Assembly: GCA_025642065.1 (NCBI GenBank)
Contig: JAODUP010000018.1
Span: forward strand, 62,001 to 126,000
Direction: 5' to 3'
Length of the DNA stretch: 64,000 nucleotides
From: Paralvinella palmiformis
Lineage: Eukaryota; Annelida; Polychaeta; Terebellida; Alvinellidae
The notes beneath the pieces were generated by a model. It had not been told where the DNA came from, searched no databases, and worked only from the letters and a program-made list of their open reading frames with translations. This document shows positions 14,206 to 24,301 of the stretch, in pieces (position 1 is the stretch's first letter; every line of letters starts with the position of its first letter). A program made the position numbers and the translations under genes.

Positions 14206-14496
14206 GACCATTATGATTTTGTAAAAATATGTATTGACCAGTTTTGACAAGTTATGGTAGTACTGACTGAGATGGTTTTGTTTGGCTAACACATACACGC
14301 ATATATATACCCATATATATATATATATAGCACACACACACACAGAGAGAGAGAGTGTGTGTGTGATATATTTGTATCTATATATTAATAACTATTACAT
14401 ACTTGTGCTTTTGCTGAGTAGAAGATTTCCATGTTTCAGTGATATCAAGCAGCTCCTTCATGATAACAAGACTCGCTGAGATTTTATCAAATGTGT
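2762..14496 (-). CDS. Histidine-triad / GALT-fold family protein, eleven exons, 5' incomplete
   Basis: Exons in transcript order are 14403-14496, 13370-13511, 11277-11380, 10733-10789, 10371-10538, 10095-10225, 9750-9889, 7673-7757, 5346-5395, 3020-3121 and 2762-2851. All have GT-AG borders and all phases join (1163 nt, about 387 residues). Seen: a Cys-x-x-Cys (CDLC, 10744-10755), then a HPHIHMM motif (10117-10137) that fits the histidine triad H-x-H-x-H, preceded by PAAGSSQI, and a C-terminal block with RIVPRGLSNNARSD and LELF. Known: HIT/GALT enzymes bind zinc near the N-terminus and attack phosphate with the middle histidine, acting on nucleotides or nucleotide sugars. Inferred: a cytoplasmic nucleotidyl transferase, phosphorylase or hydrolase. 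No substrate is claimed. The start codon exon lies upstream of 14496 and was not found. The 50-nt exon is the weakest call. Confidence 0.8.
3325..3432 (-). repeat. Degenerate tRNA-derived SINE (family A)
   Basis: Reverse strand shows a worn tRNA-like head and the GGCTATGTCTGAAG stretch shared with better copies at 48719 and 51288. A TA/GA microsatellite at 3243-3290 adjoins it. Confidence 0.5.
3955..4330 (-). mobile_element. LINE 3' end, C-terminal part of reverse transcriptase ORF
   Basis: Read on the - strand, the conceptual product has the typical non-LTR tail: LEGIVPNVRIKSYTS, then RGPQLFNTLPVNIQIG, then FKQKLDKYLQNIPD. It carries at least one stop and no upstream RT core, so it is a dead 5'-truncated copy lying in an intron of the HIT-like gene. 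Confidence 0.7.
6291..6457 (-). repeat. tRNA-derived SINE (family A)
   Basis: Reverse-strand tRNA-like head starting near 6457 (GGTCTAGTGGTAG, then an accepted B-box region), followed by the family body and the tail that includes GTGCACAAAAGTGGCCGTAAAAC and a short TCATC run. A TA microsatellite (about 6459-6488) abuts the head. Confidence 0.75.
9008..9535. mobile_element. Fold-back (long inverted repeat) non-autonomous element
   Basis: The ends (about 9008-9110 and 9405-9535) are inverted relatives built of repeated blocks of the type GGACATTTCACCGA / GGACATTTCACTGA, around an AT-rich core. There is no coding capacity. It sits in the intron between two HIT-like gene exons (7757 and 9750). 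Confidence 0.65.
10095..10225 (-). CDS. Exon carrying the histidine triad of the HIT-like gene
   Basis: Begins after an AG at 10226-10227 and ends before GTATGT. It completes a Trp codon from the previous exon and passes one G to the next. It encodes FEKVHSLSPVHRYPIILWD, then the LPAAGSSQ loop, then HPHIHMM. The three alternating histidines are the catalytic signature of the superfamily and all three are present, so the protein is probably active. Confidence 0.85.
10733..10789 (-). CDS. Exon with the Cys-x-x-Cys zinc site of the HIT-like gene
   Basis: A 57-nt exon with strong borders (TTTCAG before, GTAAGT after). It encodes WIDSLSDESAKQCDLCNYKQ across its junctions. In HIT and GALT enzymes a CxxC of this kind, followed by a conserved strand and the histidine triad, helps hold structural zinc. 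Confidence 0.75.
11061..11230 (-). repeat. tRNA-derived SINE of a third type
   Basis: Reverse strand reads GTGGGTAGAGTGTGGTAC (A-box like) and GGAGGTTTAAATCCAAGCC (B-box like) with about 50 nt between. The body differs from families A and B elsewhere in the window. Confidence 0.5.
11782..13148 (+). mobile_element. Pogo/Tigger-like DNA transposon, decayed and internally deleted
   Basis: Flanked by TA on both sides (11780-11781 and 13149-13150). Ends are imperfect inverted repeats, CAGTGGACCCTC at the left and CCGTACACCCTC read from the right, with subterminal repeats of TTTATAACGCCACC. From 12311 the + strand encodes an N-terminal helix-turn-helix (FSITQKLEVLRYKDL, then RRTVGDILQQREKL) broken by a stop, and 12600-12790 keeps a C-terminal tail ending SEARNALVFF. 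The DDE catalytic middle is missing. This is typical for CENP-B-type transposases of the Tc1/mariner superfamily. It lies within an intron of the HIT-like gene. Confidence 0.75.
14155..14365. repeat. CA/TA/GA microsatellite pair
   Basis: Runs of (CA)n(TA)n at about 14155-14201 and (TA)n(CA)n(GA)n(GT)n at 14300-14365, close to the donor of the first known HIT-like exon. Open frames here are repeat translation only. Confidence 0.9.
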
Positions 14497-14611
14497 CTGT
14501 AACAACAAAGATGAAGTATAAACCAGTATCTTATTAGTTTCATTGATAAGATTATAAATTAAAAACACAAAATCTAATAAATGTCAAACTGTTTCATTTA
14601 TATAGCTGCCA

Positions 14612-14760
14612 ACATTTGAAAAGGCCTGGAAGAAATTCTTTGAGTAGTGGGCAATAAGCATCGAATCACATAGATTTTCCTGGCCAAGGGAGTTCCTCAG
14701 ACAAAGTTTTAATGCTGTTAATAGAGGAGAACAGCCTCTCACACACAGCAGTGGATGGAC
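14612..14760 (-). mobile_element. hAT transposase C-terminal (dimerisation) fragment
   Basis: Reverse strand gives CERLFSSINSIKT followed, after a frameshift, by RNSLGQENL and LIAHYSK, the pattern of the hAT dimerisation domain. It is isolated and dead, with no ends recognised. Confidence 0.55.
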
Positions 14761-14889
14761 AGAGGATCAAGGTAGAAACACAATTATTAAGTTACCAAAA
14801 AATGCATATAATTCCTTCAGCAAAGTATGAATACAGTTAATATCTGAATAGCCACTACCTACTATTGGTGGATTATTAGAGTAAATTTC

Positions 14890-15655
14890 CAATCATCCGT
14901 AAACTGAGTTCCATCACACCCTCATCAGTCATCACGCAGATGAAAGGAATTTTTGATGAACATGGAATACCTGAAGCTCTAATATCAGATGGGGGAACTC
15001 AATACTCTTCTCAGGAATGTAACTGTAACAGATTCAGTGAGAGCTATGAGTTCAGACTTAGTGAAAGGACTGTACAAACCGGAAGAATCTTCTTCAAAAG
15101 TGTCTAGAGAGTGGAGCCAACCCACACCTGGCAATGATTTGTCATCGTGCCACACCAGTGGACTACAAATTACCATCTCCAGCCGAAATGCTGAACTCCA
15201 GCAAGTACAAAGCTAACCTACCTGTGAAGTCCACACATACTGATGGAAACATCAATGTACAATTACAAGTGCACCAGGATGAGCAGAAACGTCATCATGA
15301 TAGGAGTGCTACAACTCTACCTGACATGATGGAAGATGAATGCATCAGATCATTCAACCCCAGGACATGTGTATGGGAACTAGCCATGGTGTTACACCAC
15401 AGTAACACCCAGGTTGTATGTGATCAAGACCGAGACAGGATCAGTCTACAGGAGAAATCGTAGACATCTACGGAAAACCAGTGAAGTATTTCCACCATTC
15501 CAGCATCAATCAGCTGATGACCCTGTAGATGATGAACCTGGTGTCCCACCACCTACATCAGACAGTAGATCTCGCCAGTCTACTACCACCGACATCAGTT
15601 ACTACACCATTAAGAAGATCAACCAGAATTATCAAGAAACCAATTATTCTTGATC
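14890..15655 (+). mobile_element. Ty3/gypsy-type retrotransposon, 3' part of pol (degenerate)
   Basis: Integrase-like blocks occur in shifting frames: IFDEHGIPEALISDGGTQYS at about 14950-15005, then a C-terminal stretch with TGSVYRRNRRHLR (15425-15475), a Pro/Ser-rich tail and RRIIKKPIILDL-like residues near 15610-15655. Several stops and frameshifts break it. The order integrase, C-terminal tail, polypurine tract, LTR fits a gypsy-type element. The 5' two thirds are absent. Confidence 0.65.
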
Positions 15656-15806
15656 TGTAACTGAAAATTCTGATCAATGAACACTGAAATTAATTATGCT
15701 GAACATTCAGAGAATTCTGATGAACCTATCATTTAGTGTATTGAACGTTATGATAATAACCATACCATATTTGCTATTCATTATTAAAATTTCATCTTTT
15801 TCTTTT

Positions 15807-16100
15807 AAACAAAAAGGGATGTTGCAGATCCGCCGTTCATGCTTCAATTATAATAAAACAACCTACGTGTCGCCACTAATGTATATGCCCCAGATGTAAT
15901 AAAGATGTCGAGTGTTTAAAATGTATTTTTATCATCTGCCAAGTGTTTTTACTCTGGTATAAGATTGAAAATTTATGGTTCATTGAGTGTCATTTGGATA
16001 TCAAAACACTAGCAATAATATTAAATTTACGTAAAGATTTATTTTTAACTCCAGTCAGGAAGAGAAAATTTGTGAACAGAGCAATAATAAAAGACCAGAA
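15807..16100 (+). mobile_element. Polypurine tract and start of the 3' LTR of the gypsy-type element
   Basis: AAACAAAAAGGGA (15807-15819) directly precedes TGTTGCAGATC, the expected TG start of an LTR at 15820, and an AATAAA lies at 15898-15903 as in an R region. I could not find the LTR's CA end, so the right border is a guess. Confidence 0.45.
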
Positions 16101-16524
16101 GTAAATGTTCACAACTGACACCAGTCCAAGTTTGTCTCTTTTTATAAACAAATATATCAGTCAAAACATAACTTAAACTATCCTAACTTTTTAGTGTAAA
16201 TATGGAGTGTTGTTATATTTAATTTAGTTATAATGCCAGTTTGATGTTATCAGAAATTACCCCATTCTGCAATACATCTAAATGAGTTATAAATATGCAT
16301 GACTTTGACCAGGGATGGATACTAGTTGACTTGTTCTCAGTTTTCAGAATTCCTAGATGAATCAGAGAAGGGATTAAATCAGTTATCAAATTTGTTTGTG
16401 CAGCTTATGATTAACAAATCAGTTTTATTTCATATTATTTATTAAGGTTTTAATGCAAAACCATGATAGTTACAAAAAAGGTAATGATACAAAAACAATC
16501 ATGCTTACAATTACATGTTTACTT

Positions 16525-17710
16525 CTTATTAACTTGTTTTGTCATATATATGATTTTGATGTATTACTTTTATTTGAAGTATTCCATAATTCAAATATGA
16601 ATTTATTAGGCTGTGGTAAAGGGTTTTAAGTGTTGCTTTATGAGTAAATGCCAAGTGGCATTTATTGCATATTGTCAAATTGCATATAACAGTACTTGAT
16701 GCATTCCTGCCATTTAAAATTTTCATCAACAATTATTTGCCAGAAATCTGACTTAATTTTCTTCATTGACTGTTTCAGTATTGATTTTCAGTGATACATT
16801 TCCAGGAAAGATTGTGAAATGTGCTTAGCTGATATTTGCCGAAAGTTTAGTTGCTGTAAACTAATCTTCAAACAAATTTAGGTTTATATTTCTTATGCAA
16901 AACATACCAGCATATTTTGTATTTTTTAAGAATAGTAGACTAGTATTTTCTTTTAGAATTACTCAATTAATCAATGTATTGGGTAAGTTATTTGTATATA
17001 CAGTGAGAATGTTGAGATGTCGAGTCTGTGAGATACCAGTAGTCTGTGTCACACATTTTTAGATCATAAAAATATGCTGTTGTATGTAGCAAAAATAACA
17101 TGCAATATCAATTGGAATCACAATAACACTTGTGGTGTATTTTTTTCCCCAACAATTATGACAATAAATGACCAGAAAAAAATTCAACATAAATGTTTGT
17201 TTAGTGGAATTAATTATTATTTTGACAGCTGTAGAAGTGAATCTGATAGCAAGTAACTTTTATTTTCATATTTAAACCAATATTCAATAACCGTGCACAA
17301 TGATACCGAATGGTATTGAAGCCATTGATCAGTTTAGAGAAAGAGAGATGGATCTGTAATTTTACAAATCTACAACTAAACCAGATTGATTATTTATTAT
17401 AATGGAATTGCTTGTGATAGTTCAAGTGTTATTCCTTTTTAGATTGGGCATCTATTTTGTTTTGTAATATCCTCTGGTATGTTTATATTTTTTAAATGTG
17501 ATGATTCACTCAATTTCAACTTTAACAGTGAGGTTGAATTGTTCACCAACACCAGCAAAGTATCTACAGAAGCCATTCAATGTGAGAGTTTTGTTACCCA
17601 TTTGTTTGTTATTGACAATGAAAGTATCAGTAAGATTAGACTTATTTTCATTCCTCTCAATCAACATGCTTACATCATCTGCTTTCACATTCAAGACAAT
17701 CAAAATTAAT
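16525..17710 (-). mobile_element. Decayed LINE (linker and C-terminal RT regions)
   Basis: On the - strand, 17703-17506 encodes DTFIVNNKQMGNKTL and NGFCRYFAGVGEQF, the typical stretch before the reverse transcriptase of non-LTR elements. Further on, 16732-16560 gives KATLKTLYHSLINSYLNYGI, the end of the RT domain. The spacing of roughly 770 nt matches an RT core, but I could not read its catalytic motif, so the copy is old. Confidence 0.6.
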
Positions 17711-17739
17711 CCATTGGATGATTGGTTGTGACTGGTAGA

Positions 17740-18870
17740 TCTAATATAGACCTACACACCAAGAAAATGATTTCTCGTTAATACTAGTCTAGTGGGACTG
17801 AAATGCACATATATCAGATAAGGAGAGATTATACACTCAGTCAGTGAAGACTATCTAACACTCATTCAGTCATTGACTGATTAAGGATGATTGACAATCA
17901 CACTGACAGTGACTCAGACTGAGTGACTGTCAGTGTGAATGAATGTATCATTCATTGTATGTGAAATAATCCCAGACTCACTCAGTCACTGAGTCTATGA
18001 AGTATGATACCTTCATACCAGATATACGGAAAAGAGGCAAAGCCTGTTAAACTTCCAATCTTGTTTTATAATCTAATCTAAATTACGGTATGCTGTATTG
18101 CTATGTACGCCCCAAAACTATCAAGATTTGATTTAAGCCAAGCCCAAGCAAGGTGCTGCTGACGTCGTGACGACTGCTTCTTCTCACTTCTGATAGATCT
18201 ACTAATGATCTAATGTAGTGAATTCCAGTCATCGACAACCCACTGTTACCCAGCTCAGACAATTATTTCTGCTGGAGATGGATTATTAAATCTCTGTCAC
18301 ACCAACAGGTATAAATAATATGATCTTACCTGTAAGCTCATGACGTATAATTTTTTATTTTATTTTCTCATGGTCATGATGAACAAACAAACGAACTCTC
18401 GTCAGAGAGCTTAATTATATTATAAATAGTCTTTGCTCTCGTTCAGATCCTGAAAGCATCATGATCATGTTAAAATGTGGAGTGGACAGTTGATCCAGAG
18501 GATTTTTTTCAAAGGGGTGACTAGAATCTAGATCCATGATCGAGCAATACTCATATATTAGTTCTACAGCCTACAACTACAAAGTTATGGTAGTATGCTT
18601 TGCAATTATGGAATGGTTTTTGGACCAAATAAATCTGAAAAATAAGTTTATTATATTCCTATTATTTGAATATTTCTGGTAGTAAATTGATTTTTGTCAA
18701 AATGAATAAATGAGAATCAGAACGTTACATGTATACAATATAGTCCAGACAAATATAAAGATGTGAGGTGATTACGTATCCCAGCATCGGAACATTGTAC
18801 CTCAGCGATAAAGGTTCGAGCACTCAATTATTCCTCATTGACATTGGCTATTAGTATTACTTCCGCTCAA
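17740..18870. other. Intergenic DNA, no gene seen
   Basis: Apart from the palindrome it holds moderately CpG-containing sequence (about 18150-18310) and, at 18778-18840, one arm resembling the inverted-repeat element at 32384-32751. It could contain the first exon of the HIT-like gene, but none is recognisable. Confidence 0.4.
17898..17938. repeat. 41-bp near-perfect palindrome
   Basis: Arms CACACTGACAGTGACTCA (17899-17916) and its reverse complement with one mismatch (17920-17937), loop GAC, plus one outer T-A pair. Neighbouring DNA (17830-17995) repeats CACTCAGTCA and GACTGA words on both strands. Confidence 0.85.
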
Positions 18871-18872
18871 AT

Positions 18873-18986
18873 ATGGCGGCCGAGCACGTAATGGTAACAT
18901 TTGGGTTGAAAGTAGATGCTTTAGATAGTTTTGAAGAGGTACAAACGAAAATCAAAGAAATAGAAGCCGTGCTGCTTTACAAATAA
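18873..18986 (+). CDS. Short open frame starting in an ATGGCGGC context; possible first exon
   Basis: AAATATGGCGGCC is a near match to the YY1-type element that often overlaps start codons. The 37-codon frame (MAAEHVMVTFGLKVDALDSF and on) stops at 18986, and a GTACAA donor-like site at about 18939 could end it earlier. No downstream exon could be joined. It might be the 5' end of a gene, a spurious frame, or part of a promoter region. Confidence 0.25.
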   Translation: MAAEHVMVTFGLKVDALDSFEEVQTKIKEIEAVLLYK

Positions 18987-19944
18987 TTGAGGTTCCCACG
19001 TATCCTATAAAACCGGGACAATAACAAATTCATTTTACAGGTCCTGGAAATGTCTTTGAATTTGACAAAATCTGGAAATCTCCTTGGAAAAAATACTGCC
19101 TATTAAAAAAATACTAAGAACAAAAAACCTGAATAAATAGTATACTTGCATTTCTTATAAATGTCAGACTTTCTTTCTAGGACCGTATTATATATTTACC
19201 CGCCAGTAGGGGCACGAACCATAGAAAACGGTTGAAAACGATCTTAATCATCCGGCAGCCTGATCCCGAAGGAAAGTATCGGCGACTGCTTTCCCGGCAG
19301 CCGGATATACAACGTTAACTTTTGTTCTTGTTCAGCCGGTGTTGCGGGACAGAAGTTGTCGCGCCAATATGTATCGACAACTATTGTCCCGACCTAATAC
19401 GGGCCAAAAGTTGTCGCGGGCCAATATTCCTCGCCAATTAATATCCCTCGCTTGAGTGGATAACACACCGTTGTCGTGAATGTTGGCAATTATCTTTTTA
19501 GAACTACTACAGTCGGGTCGTGTTAATCGCAGGATCTGGATCCCCGTTCCGTTTCAGTGGGTACGGGAGATTTGTTTGTATATTTTAACGATCATTGCCG
19601 GTGATAATACTGCACGATTCCAACAGTCAGTAAAGGAAAATGAGAGATAAGGTGATATTTAGTATATTTCTATTCAACAAAATAGAATCTAGATTAAATT
19701 GGATTAAGTTCTAGATGAGGTAGTTCGCAGAACACATTTCCCGTGTACAAGCGGATTGCCGTATTCGTCGCGAAGGTTTATGTATAGGTAGTGACTTTCC
19801 CATAGTGTTTCTTCAATACACATCTTTGGCCATTTGTAATACTATCATTTTACCAGGACAATTCAGAGATATCTTCAACGATTTGTTTTATGTGTGATCA
19901 TTTTCCGTGTAGAACGTTCGCCATCGTCTAGCAGTAGACTCATG

Positions 19945-19954
19945 GCGCATGCGC
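19945..19954. promoter_or_regulatory. NRF1-like palindromic motif
   Basis: GCGCATGCGC matches the core consensus bound by NRF1 at many animal CpG promoters. It lies in a relatively CpG-rich stretch between divergent genes. No transcript evidence. Confidence 0.3.
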
Positions 19955-20425
19955 GCGTCAGTGATGATGCTCCTGCATAGATGTCATAATTCTAATAAAC
20001 AAACGGGTGTGCTATTTGGATCGAAAATACTCATCAAACCGGAGACATATTGTGTTACACAAAGGTATTCATTGATAGAGCAATAATCCGGCATTGATGT
20101 ATTGCATTTGGGTATTATTTATCGTGAATTAACACGAACCATGACTGCATGAGATGATTTTAAAATGTAAACAAACCCCGTGTGTCGATAAGTGATATTA
20201 GCGGACTTCACTAAAGAAATATTTACTCTCATTTGTTGACAATAACAACATTTAATAATGCTGAACAATAAGAAACTACTCTATCACTAAAAGTATTTTC
20301 CTATCTGAATTCCAATTGTATTACGCAGTAGATCGTTGTTCAAACTGAGATTTTCAGAACAAGAATCCGGCCTACATTGAAAACCATGAAACTCGACCTC
20401 CGCTGCTCTGGGCGATGACCCGAAG

Positions 20426-20465
20426 TATAAAAGCCCGCGAAAATTAGTTCTATTAGTCAATCAGA
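20426..20465 (+). promoter_or_regulatory. Candidate core promoter (TATA box and initiator)
   Basis: TATAAAAG at 20426-20433 in GC-rich surroundings is followed about 30 nt later by AGTCAATCAGAG, which could hold an initiator. No open frame of note follows. If real, it could drive a non-coding first exon of the downstream Tudor gene or a short RNA. Confidence 0.3.
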
Positions 20466-21689
20466 GTGTCAACTGTTTTGTAAAGTATCTTTGTATTCAT
20501 CCACGGATTTAATAATAATAACATACACCCCCGTCTTTTGATAGCGTTGGTATAACCTGCCAATACTACATTACCATATTGTGCAAGCTTAGTTGTGGGC
20601 GGATGTGCAAACTGAAATATTACCCATCACGACAAATATTCAATATTTATAGCACAGTCACTCAACACACAATATCACTATAATATATCCGTGAACATTT
20701 GTCAATATAATAGCTAGATGGTTTACACGGTAGCGTTTGTCATGTTACGGTATAACCAGCCGACACTACATAAACATATTGGCCAAGCTTTGTTGTTGGC
20801 GGATGTGCAAACAATAATATTACCCATGATGTCTTTCTGCGAGTCAGTAATTGTAAACTTATGCAAAACTAAACCGATTTTTAACATATTTTCTCGCACT
20901 AACGGGTTAGGCACTTATATCTTTGCCACATTTCAATATTGCCTACATTCTTTCACGAAGTTAATAAGTTGCTAAAACATGCAAAAACATCAGTTTTAAT
21001 TAGGTATGTATTGACTATTTTGGCAGTTATAAAAATAATCGTTTAATATAAACCTAGTTTAGAGCCATTTATGTACAGATTAGTAACTGCACAACACGTA
21101 TTTCAGAAGAAAAAAATAACACAATCGTATTGTAAACTAAGTTTTGTTTGTTCTGTTTTGTGCCTTAAATTGCCCACCAGGTACGAAAGTCAACAACATT
21201 CCATGAAAGTAAACTTATCTGAAAAACCTTTTAATATCAACACGCTCGTAAAAAGGATGCATTCGTGTATATTTACAAAATGAGATAAATATCCTGAATA
21301 ACTGCACGATTTCAATGCGTAAACTTAGTTTAACTTTTGTATGTTTCCTGGGCTGAAATTCCTCGTTAGCGAAACCGATTCACTGGGCCTGTAATGCGCC
21401 CGATGCTAAACCCTTATCCCTCAACGCCGGCATTGCCGGGTGCGCACCGACATAAATCTTTACTCGGTGGCCAGCAATCCCAGCCGGTCATCGCAAAATG
21501 AGGACGCATTCATTTTTCCTTTTGATTACCACACAAAACTGTGCAACCGCTAATTTCACCTTTTAAATTTTACTCGTTTTGTTCATTGACCTTGGGTTTG
21601 GCTATTGGTTTGACATTGATCGCAATGGTGTATCCCACTACAGCTTTTGATTACCACTGAACGGATACCAATCCTACATCAACTTGGAT

Positions 21690-22832
21690 CAGGGTTGATA
21701 AAAATCATGATTATTTTTTTATAAATCGGATTTATTTTATTTGAATCGGATTATTTTTAACTTTAAATATTTTTTTCACAATCCATAACATCATTCAAGA
21801 CGCTTATATATGTTTGTATTGTTCAGTTATAAAACATTAAATAGTCATGACATATATAACGATACATTTATTAAAGCTCTATAATATATATACACTATAA
21901 CACATACATAAAATTAATCACTTTATTATACCAGACAAAAATCATTTTGATTTCTTGTTTAGCAGCTTGTATATGAATACCAGCTTCCCAGCTTTTTTCC
22001 ATTCCTAGGCGATTTCGAAGTTTTGAATGAACTATTGTCTGAATGTGGAAAAGACTCTCTCAACCCCAGCAATGGGTAAAGTGGCACTCAACAATTGATC
22101 TATAAGAGTGAGCAGTGTGTCAGTCAGTCGCTCTTATTGTAAATGCCATCAGGCAATGAGACTAACTGAATTAATTATTTCTGGCACAAACGTGTATTGG
22201 TGGAATGGACCTGTCTTTGCTTTATAGTATAGTTTATTATGCTGGCCATCATGTCCGGATAGTTTATATGTTCCATGGCTTTATCTGTTTCCTCAACACA
22301 TAAATCATTGCCCCTATATCGAGGATCTAACAGATTTACTAAAAGGGAATCTGTCATTGGTTGATTGTGACGGTCCTTTACGTGTTTTAGGACGCTGATA
22401 GCTAGGTTGATCATTCTCTTAAAATGTTTTCTCCATGTCATTCCAGATCTGCACAGTCTCACTAATCACACAAGTATCACTTTGCACATGATCAAGTGCC
22501 ACTAATATTGACTTAAGCCTGATGAGGAAATCTTCTGCATTTCGCTTGATGGCGATATGTTTTACTTTGTTGGCAATGATCGTATCGATCTCGCCCCGAT
22601 GTTTCTCACAAACCTGGAGGATAACAAGCCAGTTCTGGATATAGCTTGCCAGGCAGTCTGCCATTATGTTCTACTGTACATATTGTTGCATGACTAATGC
22701 CTTGCCACCGACTGCTTTGAACCATGCAGCTGGCGTGTGGGTATTCCGAAAATATTTAACGATATGCACAACATTGTCTTCACACTTTAAAAAAATCAAA
22801 ACCAATTACTTGATTAAAATCAAACAACCCTG
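21690..22832 (-). mobile_element. hAT DNA transposon, 1143 bp, nested in the LINE
   Basis: Ends are CAGGGTTG and CAACCCTG inverted repeats. It is flanked by near-identical 8-bp target duplications, ACTTGGAT (21682-21689) and ACTTTGAT (22833-22840), as hAT elements make. The - strand encodes a degenerate transposase: ADCLASYIQNWLVILQVCEK (from 22664), a frameshift near 22440, DSLLVNLLDPRYRGND, and near 22100-21930 the dimerisation-domain pattern LPIAGVERVFSTF and KAGKLVFIYKLLNKK. The N-terminal part is deleted. Confidence 0.85.
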
Positions 22833-24301
22833 ACTTTGATACAGGATCACATAAAGGAATTGCTATATATGTCTCGAACAGCATTGACTGAGGTCAGCTT
22901 GAACACAACATATCAGGAAAGCATTTGGCTACACATCAAACTAAAAGGTAACGACGAGCTGCTTCTAGGTTGTTTGTATCGGAGCCCACCCAGCACAGAG
23001 CAGAATAACTTTAAGGTATTTAATCACCGGAAAAAATACCAGAGTATGGTTACACCCACACAGTTATAGCAGAGGATTTTAATTATCCAGAAGTAGACTG
23101 GACTACATGGAGTATAAATAAGTCGGAAGAGCACTATAGTCATAAATTCACTGATGCTTGTAGATATGCCTATCTTCACCAGCACACAACACAGCCTACT
23201 CGACAAAAGCCTTGTGGACTTAGTATTTACGAATGAGGAGCATATGGTCCAGTCAATTGAATACCTACCAGGATTGGGCATAAGTGACCATGCATGCATG
23301 TTATTTAACGTGCATGTCTAGGCTCCCATCATAGGACAGGCCCAGCCAAAGTTCAGATACCATAAGCGTATAAGTATGATAACATGAATGATGACTTAAA
23401 CGAGGTTGGCTGGTCTCTGATGGACAACATGTCATTGCAGGAAGCATGGCTATTTTTCTACACCATCTATCAGAGGGCGATGGATCAGTTCATCCCCAAA
23501 TCTGTGCCGACAAAGGATCACCAAAAAAAGGCTGTGGGTGACTCGTATAGCTCTAACACTACACACAAAACAAAAGCCAGGCATGAATGAAATACAAACA
23601 GATAAAGTCGTATGCAGACCACCTAAGAGCTACACAACTGAAGAATGGGTTATTACAACTAACACGCTCGCTGTATAGGTTGAAAGAGACCTAGCCAACA
23701 ATGTGAAAAGCAACCCAAAGGCATTCTGTCGGTACTGTAATACCAAGCTGAAGAACAATCCCAGACTAGGAGACCTGAAGACCAGTGAGGGAGCATTAGC
23801 CCAGAAATATAAGGAGAAGGTGGATCTGCTTAATGAGTATTTTGCCAGTGTTTACACACAGGAAAATCTTGAGATTCTGCCATTACTTGAGTCAAAGTAT
23901 GATCACAGTTGATAGAGGTGAGAACAAAATTGCTGAAGCTGAATGTGAACAAAGCAAAGGGAACAGATGGATGCCACCCCCGCGTACTGAGGGAAAATGC
24001 TGCTTCAATTTCACAACCACTGTGTCATATTCCAGAAGTCACTAGACAGCAGCTGCTTGCCCTAGAGCTGAAAGATCAGCAACATAATCCCAATAGAAAA
24101 GAAGGACAGAAGAATAGGAGTAGACAATTATAGACCGGTCAGTCTAACATCAGTAGTTGACAAGCAATGAAATCACTTATTCATGACCATCTGGTGGATC
24201 ATATGATGAAAAACAAACCATTCTGTGATGCCCAACATGGATTTGTTCCAGGAAGATCTTGCATGTCCCAGCTATTAGTTTTCATATAACTGTGGACAGA
24301 G

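Larger units (their letters stand above)
19130..21640. other. Intergenic region with repeated blocks, no supported gene
   Basis: Contains a relative of the 36384 element at about 19000-19120, a GC-rich block with repeated TTGTCGCG(G)CCAATAT words (19350-19430), and a direct repeat (20545-20630 and 20744-20828). Open frames at 20718-20975 and 21071-21283 have no recognisable domain. Confidence 0.4.
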
